From positions 1 to 64,000 of the forward strand of contig NZ_JANFYN010000007.1 of the NCBI RefSeq assembly GCF_024460475.1: a stretch of DNA of 64,000 nucleotides. The letters are read 5' to 3'. Positions 27,154 to 36,563 of this stretch are shown here, piece by piece. The position numbers were made by a program, and so were the translations under genes. The stretch comes from Holdemanella sp. MSK.7.32 (lineage in GTDB: Bacteria > Bacillota_I > Bacilli_A > Erysipelotrichales > Erysipelotrichaceae). Under the pieces are notes generated by a model that saw nothing but the letters and a program-made list of their open reading frames with translations, did not search any database and was not told where the DNA came from. Within the stretch, counting starts at the first letter, position 1, and each line of letters begins with the position of its first letter.

Positions 27154-28380
27154 TTATATTCGTAACAACCTGTCTACACGATGAATCAAATCTTGTTGAA
27201 TACTAAAATCAACCTCAATACCATCCTCTTTATATTCCTGTTTATGCACCTTACCATTGGTATGAATATAATCAAGTACACTGACCTTCTCATAAGGAAT
27301 CACGACATGTAAAGTTTCCATATGAAATAATTCCTTTTCAATTTCCTGCTTTAAAAACGCAATACTCGACTTTTCCTTAGCACAAATATAAATACGATCC
27401 TCTACACGTTTTGGATATTCAATATTTGTCTTGTCACACTTATTGTAGACATACAAATATGGAACTTTTTCACATCCAATTTCTTTTAATGTTTCTTCAC
27501 AAACCTGAAGTTTGCTATCCTTATGTTCATCTGAAATATCCACGACTTTTAAGATCAAATCCGAAACCACAGCTTCTTCAAGTGTAGAATGAAAGGCTTG
27601 TACTAAACTGTGTGGTAAATCACTAATAAAGCCAACTGTATCACTTAAAGTAAATACATTATGGTTCTCTGTTTCAATTTGACGTGTTGAAGTTGTCAAA
27701 GTCGCAAACAACATATCCTTTTCAAATACCGACTTATCTTCATTCACAAACCCATTCATAATACTCGATTTGCCTGCATTGGTATAACCCGTTAGAGCTA
27801 CACTTTTAACCAACCCTTTTTTACGCTGATTGCGCTGTACGCTTCTTTGCGTATGAATCTTATCTAATTCTTTTTCCACAAAATGAATTTTACCTTCAAT
27901 TCTTCGTGCATCCAGTTCGATTTTCTTTTCTCCTGTTCCCTTGTTTCTAGAACCACCACGCTGTCTATCCATATGTTTATAGCTGCCTTGAAGTCTTGGC
28001 AATAAATACTTCAATCGTGCACACTCAACTTGAAGCATACTCTCTTTTGTCTTAGCACGAGACGCAAAGATTTCTAAAATCAAAGCACTTTTATCCATGA
28101 CTTCACAATCAAAAAAATCTGATAAATTTCTTTGTACAGAAGGCGAAATAGCCTCTAATACAAGAACCATACTACATTCTTGATCTTCAAGAATGCGTTT
28201 GACCTCTTCAATCTTACCAGGATTCATATAATACTTTTTATGAGGATGCTCCAAATTCTGTGATATACTCATGCAAATTTCAATATCACAGGCAAGAGCT
28301 AATTCTTTCATTTCCTCCATTCTTTCTTCAAAAGAATGGCTTGTGTATGTTTGTACACCAATCAATATTGCTTTTTCCAT
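27154..28380 (-). CDS. hflX: ribosome-associated GTPase HflX
   Basis: The 408-residue GTPase binds the 50S subunit and splits or rescues stalled ribosomes, especially in heat shock. The N-terminal HflX domain (about 1-190) includes PGKIEEVKR and the Arg/Gly-rich GGSRNKGTGE linker. The G domain shows GYTNAGKSS (G1), DTVGF (G3) and NKCD (G4). A short C-terminal domain follows. It stands alone, convergent with the deoC operon and divergent from the GT14-like gene. Confidence 0.95.
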   Translation of the reverse strand: MEKAILIGVQTYTSHSFEERMEEMKELALACDIEICMSISQNLEHPHKKYYMNPGKIEEVKRILEDQECSMVLVLEAISPSVQRNLSDFFDCEVMDKSALILEIFASRAKTKESMLQVECARLKYLLPRLQGSYKHMDRQRGGSRNKGTGEKKIELDARRIEGKIHFVEKELDKIHTQRSVQRNQRKKGLVKSVALTGYTNAGKSSIMNGFVNEDKSVFEKDMLFATLTTSTRQIETENHNVFTLSDTVGFISDLPHSLVQAFHSTLEEAVVSDLILKVVDISDEHKDSKLQVCEETLKEIGCEKVPYLYVYNKCDKTNIEYPKRVEDRIYICAKEKSSIAFLKQEIEKELFHMETLHVVIPYEKVSVLDYIHTNGKVHKQEYKEDGIEVDFSIQQDLIHRVDRLLRI

Positions 28381-28436
28381 AAATGTATTTTATCATACGA
28401 TGCTAAAATGTTATAATATTTCATGAGGTGAATTCC

Positions 28437-29312
28437 ATGAAAATTGCTTATTTAATGCACTATATGAAAAATAATTTTGAAGAAATAACAGAAAACCTAG
28501 ATATATTGATCAACCAAGGCGATGATGTTTACTTGATGGTAAACGATGATGATCTACGTGATGATTTGATTCTTTCCTATTGCGATACACCAAATTTACA
28601 TGTGGCTCATCACCAACAAACTGCCCTTCCAGCCGATATGTCACTACCTAGAGGCTTTATTGTATTGATGAAAGATGCTTTGGAATTTGAAAAAGAAGAT
28701 GGATCTTTTACATATGATCGTTTCATCATAATGACTGATGGTATGATCCCTACAAAATCAAAAGCACAACTTGTAGAATATTTAGAAGCACATGAAGACG
28801 AAGATATCTATTATGAAGTGGATAACTCAGATGAAAATGAAGAAGTAAAAAAAAGATTTGAAAACTATGCCTTCTTTACAAACTCTTATGATTTCCAAAA
28901 ATCAAAAACCATTCGTGCCATGAATAAAATGACATCCAGTCTTGTTCATTCCTTTAAAAAGCGTGAAATTGAGGACACAATCTATATCAGCTATCCTTGG
29001 TTTATACTAACGCACGAAAGTGCTAAAGCTTTGGCAGACAATCTAGCCTACTGTTCAAATACATTTAAAATGTGTTTATATCCAGAAGAAATGGCTATTG
29101 CGACGATGTTACATAAATTCTCCAATGTAGATCATCACAATGAAAACATTTGGGCAGTTGGTAAAAATGGTGAATATACTCTGCAACAACCAATGGAAAA
29201 TGTAGAATTAGATGTAATCAATGATTCTACATATTTTGCAGCTCTAGCTCATAGTGAAGATAATCTTCAAGTTTATGAAGACTATTTTGATGCCTACACA
29301 TGCGAATCATAA
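28437..29312 (+). CDS. core-2/I-branching-like glycosyltransferase (GT14-like)
   Basis: The 291-residue protein resembles the branching enzyme family (GT14). The N-terminus MKIAYLMHYMKNNFEEITENLDILI corresponds to the family opening, DDVYLMVNDDD to the donor-site strand, YPWFILTHESAKAL to the conserved W-xLT segment and PEEMAIATMLHKF to the PDE(M/S) motif. No signal peptide is seen. The acceptor is unknown. In bacteria such enzymes modify surface glycans. The ATG at 28437 follows GAGGTG; a GTG three codons earlier lacks a site. The next gene overlaps its end by 13 bp. Confidence 0.72.
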   Translation: MKIAYLMHYMKNNFEEITENLDILINQGDDVYLMVNDDDLRDDLILSYCDTPNLHVAHHQQTALPADMSLPRGFIVLMKDALEFEKEDGSFTYDRFIIMTDGMIPTKSKAQLVEYLEAHEDEDIYYEVDNSDENEEVKKRFENYAFFTNSYDFQKSKTIRAMNKMTSSLVHSFKKREIEDTIYISYPWFILTHESAKALADNLAYCSNTFKMCLYPEEMAIATMLHKFSNVDHHNENIWAVGKNGEYTLQQPMENVELDVINDSTYFAALAHSEDNLQVYEDYFDAYTCES

Positions 29313-29794
29313 TCGTTTCGGATAATCACGGGAATCAAAATATCCTAAAAATTCTTTATCACATCTATTCTTCACTCTATAAAGACAATGTGAAATTTAT
29401 TCATTTAGGAGATTCACAAACTACAAGCATTAATGATTTAAATAACTTTATATGTGTTAAAGGAAATAATGATACATTAGATTTACCTAAATTCCAAAGA
29501 TTAACTGTTTTAGACAAACGCATCCATTTCTCACATGGAGATGAAGGTTTGGACGAAATAAAAAAAGATATCGATCAACATCATCCCGATATCTATCTTT
29601 ATGGACATACGCATTTAGTCAAAGAACAAATCTACAACAATTGTCTGATTCTAAATCCAGGCTCAATCACTTTACCTAGAGATGATTGGCATGGATCTTA
29701 TATCATTCTAACAATCGATAAGAAAGTCACATATAAAGTAGTTCGAATCAATGTAGAAACTTTCTTAAACCAATATCAATGTTTCATTGAATAA
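29300..29794 (+). CDS. YfcE-type metallophosphoesterase
   Basis: The 164-residue phosphodiesterase has SDNHG (7-11), HLGDSQ, KGNND, SHGDEG and YGHTHL followed by NPGS, the full YfcE/MJ0936 metal set in short form. It is a paralogue of the product of 9382-9927, but differs in motif I (SDNHG against SDIHG). It starts inside the glycosyltransferase gene with 13 bp of overlap, so translation is coupled. The substrate is unknown. Confidence 0.9.
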   Translation: MRIIIVSDNHGNQNILKILYHIYSSLYKDNVKFIHLGDSQTTSINDLNNFICVKGNNDTLDLPKFQRLTVLDKRIHFSHGDEGLDEIKKDIDQHHPDIYLYGHTHLVKEQIYNNCLILNPGSITLPRDDWHGSYIILTIDKKVTYKVVRINVETFLNQYQCFIE

Positions 29795-29816
29795 GGCAGC
29801 CAAATCATTGGCTGCC
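29795..29816. terminator. terminator between convergent genes
   Basis: GGCAGCCAA, loop ATCA and TTGGCTGCC form a 9-bp stem. TTTTC follows on the plus strand; the minus-side T run is weak. Confidence 0.8.
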
Positions 29817-29825
29817 CATTTTCAT

Positions 29826-30827
29826 TTATTTAATAAATTGTTTTGCGAAATTCCATGTATCTCTACACATATCATCCAAATTCTTTTCAGCTACCCAGCC
29901 AAGCTGTTCCTTAGCACGAGTCGGATCTGCGTAGCAAGTCGCAATATCTCCTGGACGTCTTGGTTTGATGACATAAGGAATCTTAATTCCATTTACTCTT
30001 TCAAAGGCATGTACAATATCTAATACACTATATCCTTTTCCTGTTCCCAAGTTACAAATATGCACACCTGGTGTATTGTATTTTTCAATCGCTAATACAT
30101 GTCCTTTAGCCAAGTCAACCACATGAATATAGTCACGAACACCCGTTCCATCCGGCGTATCATAATCATCCCCAAATACACCAAGTTCTGGAAGTTCTCC
30201 AGTAGCCACCTTCATAATATATGGCATCAAGTTATTGGGGATTCCCTTTGGATTTTCACCAATCAATCCAGACTCATGCGCTCCAATGGGATTGAAATAA
30301 CGAAGTAAAGTTACACTCATTTCTGGATTGGCGAATTGTACATCCGTTAAGATTCTTTCCATCATCGCCTTTGTAGCTCCATATGGATTGGTAGTAACAC
30401 CTAGCTTACAATCTTCTGTTAAAGGAACCACTTCAGGATCTCCATAAACAGTCGCACTTGAACTAAACACAATACTTGGAACATGATACTTTTTCATCAT
30501 CTTGGCAACCACTAAAGTAGTCATCAAGTTATTTGTATAATATTCAATTGGCTTTTGAACACTTTCACCAACCGCTTTAAAAGCCGCACAATGAATGACC
30601 GCATCCAATTTATTTTCCTTAAATACAGCTTCCGTCTTTTCCTCATCTAACACATTAAATTCATAAAACTTAACATGTTTTCCTGTAATTTTATAAATTG
30701 AATCCAATACATCTGGTTTTGAATTTGAAAAATCATCAATTACGACAACATCATAACCACTCTCTAATAATTCAACACAAATATGACTACCAATATATCC
30801 GGTTCCACCTGTTACTAAAATATTCAT
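29826..30827 (-). CDS. galE: UDP-glucose 4-epimerase
   Basis: The 333-residue enzyme interconverts UDP-galactose and UDP-glucose with bound NAD. The Rossmann motif TGGTGYIG (6-13), Ser124 in SSSATVYG, and Tyr149 and Lys153 in YGATK are intact. The C-terminal PGDIATCYAD segment is typical. It is the last gene of galT-galM-galK-galE, its ATG sharing one base with the galK stop (TAATG). It completes the Leloir pathway locally. Confidence 0.97.
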   Translation of the reverse strand: MNILVTGGTGYIGSHICVELLESGYDVVVIDDFSNSKPDVLDSIYKITGKHVKFYEFNVLDEEKTEAVFKENKLDAVIHCAAFKAVGESVQKPIEYYTNNLMTTLVVAKMMKKYHVPSIVFSSSATVYGDPEVVPLTEDCKLGVTTNPYGATKAMMERILTDVQFANPEMSVTLLRYFNPIGAHESGLIGENPKGIPNNLMPYIMKVATGELPELGVFGDDYDTPDGTGVRDYIHVVDLAKGHVLAIEKYNTPGVHICNLGTGKGYSVLDIVHAFERVNGIKIPYVIKPRRPGDIATCYADPTRAKEQLGWVAEKNLDDMCRDTWNFAKQFIK

Positions 30828-32107
30828 TAGTCAATAACCTTGCAGCCACCTAATTTTCTTACTTTTAAGATATGGCAGCTTCCCTTTCCAAATACTTTTT
30901 CAATTTCTTCTTTATATGTTTCTACATAGCTATTTTCAACAAAGGCTTGAATCGTTCCGGCAAAACCTCCACCATGAACACGACATACGCCATGATCTTT
31001 TAAAATCATTTCAGACATAGCTAAACCTAAAGATACAGCCTGGTTCTTATAGTCAAAGTCTGCATATACATTTTGAAGAAATTTGTAGCTTGAGTTTCCT
31101 GATTCTTGAATCAATGTCTTGAAGCCTTCAAAATCATCATTGTTTAATCGTTCTACGATTGTATTTACACGTCTATTTTCGTTGAAGAAATGGATGGCTC
31201 TTAAGATTGCGCGATCATTATTTAAAGCCGTTCTTAAGTTTGCGATATTTGCATAGAACTCATCTTCATCCACTTCACGAAGAACTTCCTTACCAAAATA
31301 GTGAGCAACTTCTTTCATTTCTTGTGGTACTGCACCATAGGCATCTGTTAAATCGGCATGACTTCCCTTTGTATCTACAATACATAAACTGTGATCATAT
31401 TTTGAGAAATCAACATTCACACTATTTACAATTGGATTTGAAGTATCTTTAAAGTCAATGGAAATCAATCCACCTACAGCGCATGCACATTGGTCCATCA
31501 ATCCACATGGTTTTCCAAAATATACATTTTCTGCATATTGACCCACTTTGGCAATCGTAACCATATCAATTTTCATATCATTATATAATCCATCAATAAT
31601 TGTACCAATAATAGATTCGAATGCTGCAGAACTTGATAGTCCAGCCCCCATTAATACATCACTCGTGATGAAAGCTTTGAATCCACCTACGTTATAGCCT
31701 AATTCTTTTAATTTAGAAACTACACCACGAATCAAGGCTTCACTTGTTCCTAGTTCATCTTCTTTTTTGTCTAAATCATTTAAATCAATTGGTTTGATGT
31801 CAAAGTCATCAGAAATCACTTTAATTACATGATCTTGTTTAGATACAATTCCAATCGCATCTAAATTGATAGATCCTGCAAGCACACAACCATGTTGGTG
31901 GTCTGTATGATTTCCTGAAATTTCACTTCTTCCAGCAGCACTATAGATACTCACTTCATCATCTCCAAATAAAGTTTGGTATTTATCTAATGCAGCAGCA
32001 TAACGTTGTTTTTGATAGTCCAATAAACTTGGATCTGCATATAGATCTTCAATTAATGCATCATATTTACCGGATACTACTTGTTCTTTAATTTCTGTTG
32101 TTTTCAT
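30827..32107 (-). CDS. galK: galactokinase
   Basis: The 426-residue GHMP kinase phosphorylates alpha-galactose with ATP. The galactose-binding signature GRSEISGNHTDHQHG matches family residues. The ATP loop LMGAGLSSSAA and the C-terminal GGGFAGTIQAF motif are present. The length is slightly above average owing to an N-terminal extension. It overlaps galM by 4 bp (ATGA), so galK translation depends on galM. Confidence 0.97.
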   Translation of the reverse strand: MKTTEIKEQVVSGKYDALIEDLYADPSLLDYQKQRYAAALDKYQTLFGDDEVSIYSAAGRSEISGNHTDHQHGCVLAGSINLDAIGIVSKQDHVIKVISDDFDIKPIDLNDLDKKEDELGTSEALIRGVVSKLKELGYNVGGFKAFITSDVLMGAGLSSSAAFESIIGTIIDGLYNDMKIDMVTIAKVGQYAENVYFGKPCGLMDQCACAVGGLISIDFKDTSNPIVNSVNVDFSKYDHSLCIVDTKGSHADLTDAYGAVPQEMKEVAHYFGKEVLREVDEDEFYANIANLRTALNNDRAILRAIHFFNENRRVNTIVERLNNDDFEGFKTLIQESGNSSYKFLQNVYADFDYKNQAVSLGLAMSEMILKDHGVCRVHGGGFAGTIQAFVENSYVETYKEEIEKVFGKGSCHILKVRKLGGCKVID

Positions 32108-33117
32108 TTTCTTACCTCGAATGTATATGTTGTTTCTTCTTCAAATACTTGTCCTGCTTTTAATAAAACTTTTGGATTCTCTTCTTTATGAATCGAATCG
32201 GCAATATAGCTTGTTTCAATACACAATCCATCTTGTGGATGCATAATCTTACCATATTTATCTGTCTGTCCATCTAAGTAGTTGGCACTATAGATTTGTG
32301 CCGTTGGATATGTTGTGGATACTTTTAGTTCAATACCACTTAATGGACTGTATAAACACACTTGATTTTCTTTAGTATCAAATACATATGGATGATCATA
32401 TCCTCTTGCGATGATTAATTGTTCATCCTCTGAATGAATAAAATCTCCAATTCTTTTTTCTGTATTAAAATCAAATGCAGTCTCTTTAACATCTTTTAAT
32501 TCACCTGTATATAATCCATCTGGATCTACACAACCAAATTTAGATGCTGAAATTCGTAACGTATGATCATCAATATTCGATGCATGTCCATTTAAATTGA
32601 AATAGCCATGGTTTGTGATATTGATTAACGTATCTTTGTCGCTAACACCACTATATTGAATGTGTAAACTCGATTCATCTAGCCAATAGATCGCATAGAA
32701 ATCTAATGTTCCAGGATAGCCTTCTTCTCCATCTTTTGATACATAGTGGAATTTAACGCCATCTTCAATTAAAGAATAATCAAATACTTTATAAGAAAAT
32801 CCCTCAATACCTCCATGTAGTGAGTTTGGACCATTATTAATTGGCACATGATATTCTGTATCATTTATTGTGAATGTACCTTTTTCAATACGATTACATA
32901 CTCGTCCAACTAAGGCATTTAAATAGGTTCCATCTCGTTTTTGATAATCTTCAACATGTTCAAATCCTAAAATACAATCACAGTCTTGATCATTCTTATC
33001 TTTCGTTACAATCTTTAAAAGAGTACATCCAAAGTTTGTAACTTCTACAGTTAAATGTGAATTTGAAATCGATAATACATCTATTCCATTCTCTAATCTT
33101 TCTTTTACCTCTACCAT
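32104..33117 (-). CDS. galM: aldose 1-epimerase (mutarotase)
   Basis: The 337-residue enzyme converts beta-galactose to the alpha anomer used by galactokinase. Family residues are visible: VGRVCNRI with NNGPNSLHGG, the catalytic His in TNHGYFNL, DDHTLRI, and the C-terminal catalytic Glu in CIETSY. No signal peptide is seen, so it acts in the cytosol. It overlaps galT by 7 bp and galK by 4 bp. Confidence 0.96.
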   Translation of the reverse strand: MVEVKERLENGIDVLSISNSHLTVEVTNFGCTLLKIVTKDKNDQDCDCILGFEHVEDYQKRDGTYLNALVGRVCNRIEKGTFTINDTEYHVPINNGPNSLHGGIEGFSYKVFDYSLIEDGVKFHYVSKDGEEGYPGTLDFYAIYWLDESSLHIQYSGVSDKDTLINITNHGYFNLNGHASNIDDHTLRISASKFGCVDPDGLYTGELKDVKETAFDFNTEKRIGDFIHSEDEQLIIARGYDHPYVFDTKENQVCLYSPLSGIELKVSTTYPTAQIYSANYLDGQTDKYGKIMHPQDGLCIETSYIADSIHKEENPKVLLKAGQVFEEETTYTFEVRK

Positions 33118-34574
33118 AATGTCTTTACAAAACGGCTAAAGCCGTCCATCCCTTCATCATCCATTTTATATACGCCGGCATTCTCTAATACAGATACGAA
33201 TTTCTTTGTGACTTCCATTTCCATGAATGTATCCACATTTGTATAAGAGCATGTTTTTAGGTATTCATACCAGTCTTTGTGTTTTTCAAGTTCTGGATAA
33301 GAATCAAAATCTGCTTTTCCAGATAAACATAATTTAATTTGTTCTAACTCTGTTTTTAATCGTGCTGGCAAAATAGCCAATCCCATCACTTCAATCAAAC
33401 CAATATTTTCTTTTTTAATATGGTGATGTTCTGCGTGAGGATGGAAGATACCTAATGGATATTCTTCTGTAGTACGATTATTTCGTAAAACTACATCCAT
33501 TTGATATTTGCCATCTTTCTTTCTAACAATTGGAGTCACCGTATTATGACGAACGCCAGATTCATTGGCAATAATATCTAAACTTTCATCACTGTATGTA
33601 CACCATGTTTCAAAGATTTTAGTAGCTAGATCCAATACGTTTTCTTTCGATTCAGATGTTAATCGAAGTGTTGATAGTGGCCAGTAAAGCATATCCACTT
33701 GTACATCCTTATATGTATAGCTCTTCACAACCTTTGCGTCTTCCATTGGGAAATGATGTCTTCCACCTTGATAGTGATCATGACTTAAAATAGATCCACC
33801 AACAATAGGAAGATCTGCATTGCTTCCAATCATATAGTGTGGGAATTTATCAATAAATGCGAATAAATGCTCAAATGTCGTACGATCCATCTTCATTGGC
33901 GTATGTTCACTATTGAATACAATACAGTGCTCATTGTAGTACACATATGGTGAATATTGTAAATTGTATGTATGTCCATTTAAATCTAATGGAATAATAC
34001 GATGTGTTTGTCTAGCTGGATGATTTAAGTTTCCGGCAAAGCCGACATTTTCCTTACATAATAAACATGCAGGATACGAAGTGCTTACGGCATTTTTAGC
34101 TTTAGCGATTTCCTTAGGATCCTTTTCAGGTTTCGATAAGTTGATCGTAATTTGAATATCGCCATATTTACAGAAATGTGCAAAACTGATATTCTTATCA
34201 ATTCTTGATTTACGGATATAGTTTGAATCGATACTCAACTTATAGAAGTAATCTGTTGCATCTTTAGGATTCAAAGAATATAGACTCTTAAAAGTATGCA
34301 CGACTTCACTAGGTCTAGGCATTACACAATTCATAATGCGAGTATCTAATAAATCTTTTTCAGTTACAGTATTATGAATCATACCTTTTTCAACCGCATA
34401 ATCTAACATGAAATCTAAAATCTCATAGATAGAACAGTCTTCTACTTCTTCTCTTTTAAATTCTTGGATGCCAAATAGATCAATCAATAAATTTGCAGAA
34501 TAATCATAATCGTATTTCTCGATCATTCCATTCTTTAAAGCATACCCTAATAACTGGTTAATTTTTGTATTCAT
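33111..34574 (-). CDS. galT: UDP-glucose--hexose-1-phosphate uridylyltransferase, class II
   Basis: The 487-residue enzyme swaps UMP between UDP-glucose and galactose 1-phosphate. It is the Firmicutes class II type, much longer than the class I enzyme. Class features include ACLLCKENVGFAGNLNHPAR, SILSHDHYQGG around the nucleophilic His region, and a C-terminal VMGLAILPARL. The start at 34574 follows GGAAGGAG at ideal distance. The reading frame is open 16 codons upstream, but without a site. It heads the gal operon, 170 nt downstream of its promoter. Confidence 0.96.
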   Translation of the reverse strand: MNTKINQLLGYALKNGMIEKYDYDYSANLLIDLFGIQEFKREEVEDCSIYEILDFMLDYAVEKGMIHNTVTEKDLLDTRIMNCVMPRPSEVVHTFKSLYSLNPKDATDYFYKLSIDSNYIRKSRIDKNISFAHFCKYGDIQITINLSKPEKDPKEIAKAKNAVSTSYPACLLCKENVGFAGNLNHPARQTHRIIPLDLNGHTYNLQYSPYVYYNEHCIVFNSEHTPMKMDRTTFEHLFAFIDKFPHYMIGSNADLPIVGGSILSHDHYQGGRHHFPMEDAKVVKSYTYKDVQVDMLYWPLSTLRLTSESKENVLDLATKIFETWCTYSDESLDIIANESGVRHNTVTPIVRKKDGKYQMDVVLRNNRTTEEYPLGIFHPHAEHHHIKKENIGLIEVMGLAILPARLKTELEQIKLCLSGKADFDSYPELEKHKDWYEYLKTCSYTNVDTFMEMEVTKKFVSVLENAGVYKMDDEGMDGFSRFVKTLW

Positions 34575-34740
34575 TTGTTCTCCTTCCATATAAACAAAAT
34601 CAATCATTTTTATTACAGCCAAATCCCTTTTTCTGCTACACTATCCACAAAAATAATGATCAATTGTTCATTTATTTATATACGGCTCATCATCAATATT
34701 ATGCAGATATGGTTATAAATTTAAGATTTGCCCATTCAGT

Positions 34741-34857
34741 TTTAGTGTAAGCGTTTTCTTTATCTGTGTCAACATATTCAAACAACAATTTAAACATGGA
34801 TGTTGGATTTAGGTTTCAAACAATGATTACTTGTTTGTTTTTGTTTATTTGATGTTT
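34741..34857 (-). promoter_or_regulatory. gal operon promoter and operator region
   Basis: On the minus strand TTGACA (34767-34772), 17 bp and TACACT (34744-34749) form the promoter. The spacer end AAGAAAACGCTTACA matches the catabolite-responsive element consensus with one mismatch. Upstream, CTTGTTTGTTTTTGTTTATT (34829-34848) gives TTTGTTT repeats of the kind bound by DeoR-family regulators. The whole block is similar to 35611-35728. The rest of the 34575-34740 gap is leader with no gene. Confidence 0.8.
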
Positions 34858-34871
34858 TATTTATACAAAAA

Positions 34872-34891
34872 GCCATTCTGGTATGAATGGC
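34872..34891 (-). terminator. terminator of the HAD phosphatase gene
   Basis: GCCATTC and GAATGGC form a 7-bp stem with a 6-nt loop and TTTTTG on the minus strand. Confidence 0.85.
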
Positions 34892-34893
34892 TC

Positions 34894-35544
34894 TTATTTA
34901 AAATTCTCAAAAGAATCAATCACTTGTATAACTCCAGGAAGCTTTTCGTATTCTTCTTTTTTATTGGCAGAATCCACAACGACTATATTTTGACATCCTG
35001 CTTTATAAGCATTTGTAATCCCACTAACACTATCTTCGATAATCAAACAATCTTGAATCTTAACTCCAATTTTATGAGCTGCCTTTTTAAACATTGCGAT
35101 CTTGTTTTCATACGTTCCATCATCATAGACAATCCTAGATGGCTCAATCCATTTGTCTAAATGAAACGATTCGACAAAGAAATCAATGTTAGGCTTGATA
35201 GATGCAGATGCAATTGTGAATGGAATATTTGATTCTTTTAAATAATCAAAATATTCTTCAGCTCCCTTTACTAAATGAAACGTTGCCTGATCCTCTTTAC
35301 AAAATTGGCGATAATATTCTTCTTTTAACTGCGAATATTTTTCCATTTCGGATGGATCACACGTTCCACCAAACATATATTCAACAACTTTATTGTTTGG
35401 TACACCATTAATATGTTCATGAAGTTCTTCTTCATCAATTCCATGATGACGAATATCTTGTGATATTTTTGACCATGCCAAAATATGTTTTGGATTGTCA
35501 AAAAACAATGTTCCATTAAAATCAAATATGACGCCTTTGTACAT
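34894..35544 (-). CDS. HAD-IA phosphatase / beta-phosphoglucomutase-like, variant motif I
   Basis: The 216-residue protein is of the beta-phosphoglucomutase-like HAD subfamily. Motif I reads FDFNGTL: the nucleophile Asp8 is present, but the general acid/base Asp at position 10 is Asn. Motif II is TIASAS, the Lys is in YENKIAMFKKAA and motif IV is IIEDSVSGI. The Asn may lower mutase activity or mark a distinct substrate class. The promoter region nearly duplicates that of the gal operon, so it is probably co-regulated with galactose use and may act on a sugar phosphate. Alone in its transcript. Confidence 0.85.
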   Translation of the reverse strand: MYKGVIFDFNGTLFFDNPKHILAWSKISQDIRHHGIDEEELHEHINGVPNNKVVEYMFGGTCDPSEMEKYSQLKEEYYRQFCKEDQATFHLVKGAEEYFDYLKESNIPFTIASASIKPNIDFFVESFHLDKWIEPSRIVYDDGTYENKIAMFKKAAHKIGVKIQDCLIIEDSVSGITNAYKAGCQNIVVVDSANKKEEYEKLPGVIQVIDSFENFK

Positions 35545-35610
35545 TACGAAACCACCCTAACCTTAAAATCATTTACATGCATTAAAAAGTAATCAACCTC
35601 ATATAAGTTC

Positions 35611-35728
35611 AGTGTAAGCATTTTCTTCTAATAAGTCAACATTTTCAAACATATATTTATTATTATCAAACATTTATGTTAGATTTAAGTAATATATAAC
35701 TTTATTTTGTTTGTTTTTGTTTGTATTA
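35611..35728 (-). promoter_or_regulatory. HAD gene promoter and duplicated operator region
   Basis: On the minus strand TTGACT (35634-35639), 17 bp and TACACT (35611-35616) form the promoter. Over about 115 bp it parallels the gal region: GTGTAAGC-TTTTCTT, GTCAACA, TTCAAACA, ATGTT-GATTTA and the TTTGTTTGTTTTTGTTT tract. The CRE-like core here reads ATGC instead of ACGC, so catabolite control is probably lost. Confidence 0.78.
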
Positions 35729-35730
35729 TG

Positions 35731-35759
35731 TTGACTAAATATATTTGAAATGATATCGT
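35731..35759 (+). promoter_or_regulatory. promoter of the DeoR-type regulator gene
   Basis: TTGACT (35731-35736), a 17-bp spacer and TATCGT (35754-35759) lie directly after the TTTGTTT operator tract. Autoregulation is therefore likely. Confidence 0.7.
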
Positions 35760-35782
35760 CTAACATAGAAGAGGATATCAAT

Positions 35783-36538
35783 ATGTTAAAAAAAGAACGT
35801 TTAGTAAAAATTGCACATAAAGTAAATCAAAATGGAATCATTACCATTCAAGAAATCATGGATGAATTAGGTGTGTCGGATATGACCGCAAGAAGAGATT
35901 TGGATGAATTAGAAAAATCCGGAAAATTACTTAGAGTTCATGGAGGTGCACAAAGCCTTTCTTTTTCAATGGACCACGAATTAAGTCACATTGAAAAATC
36001 ATCGGTGCAAATTGAAGAAAAAAAGAGAATTGCCCATAAAGCAGCAACTCTTATTTCAGAAGGAGAATCTATTTTTTTAGGTCCTGGTACAACCATTCAA
36101 TTTTTAGCTGAACAACTCACAGGCAGAAACATTCGTGTTATCACAAATAGCCTTGCCGTATTTAATATATTAGTGAATCACGCTCCTACTGAAGTCATAC
36201 TAACTGGCGGTGATTACAGAGATAACACAAATACTTTTGTGGGTCCTATCACAAATTTAGTATTGGGTAAATTAAAATATAATAAAGCCTTTATCAGTTG
36301 TAACGGAATCTACAATTCATCCATCACAACCTATTCATTAGAGGAAGGTGAATCGCAACAGATCGCATTAGATAATTCTAAAAACAAATATTTATTGGCT
36401 GACAACAAGAAGTTCAACCGTGCCGACTTCTATATTTATTATGATCTATTTAACTTTGACACTTTAATTACCGACAACACCATTGATGATGAAGTTTTAT
36501 CACACTACAAACAATATGTACAAATTATGACAGTTTAA
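35783..36538 (+). CDS. DeoR/GlpR-family regulator, candidate gal repressor
   Basis: The 251-residue protein has the DeoR winged helix at residues 1-57 (ERLVKIAHKVNQNGIITIQ, then ELGVSDMTARRDLDEL) and the C-terminal sensor domain with IFLGPGTTIQFLAEQL and GDYRDNTNTFVGP. Regulators of this LacR-like type respond to phosphorylated sugars such as tagatose 6-phosphate. The start at 35783 follows AGAGGA and agrees with the promoter; an upstream ATG would lie before the transcription start. Neighbouring duplicated operator tracts suggest it controls the gal operon, the HAD gene and itself. Confidence 0.9.
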   Translation: MLKKERLVKIAHKVNQNGIITIQEIMDELGVSDMTARRDLDELEKSGKLLRVHGGAQSLSFSMDHELSHIEKSSVQIEEKKRIAHKAATLISEGESIFLGPGTTIQFLAEQLTGRNIRVITNSLAVFNILVNHAPTEVILTGGDYRDNTNTFVGPITNLVLGKLKYNKAFISCNGIYNSSITTYSLEEGESQQIALDNSKNKYLLADNKKFNRADFYIYYDLFNFDTLITDNTIDDEVLSHYKQYVQIMTV

Positions 36539-36563
36539 AAGGAGACAAAATTTGCCTCCTTTT
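36537..36563. terminator. bidirectional terminator
   Basis: AAAAGGAG and CTCCTTTT form an 8-bp stem, with an inner CAAA/TTTG pairing. T residues follow on the plus strand, and the stop codon of the minus-strand gene abuts it. Confidence 0.8.
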
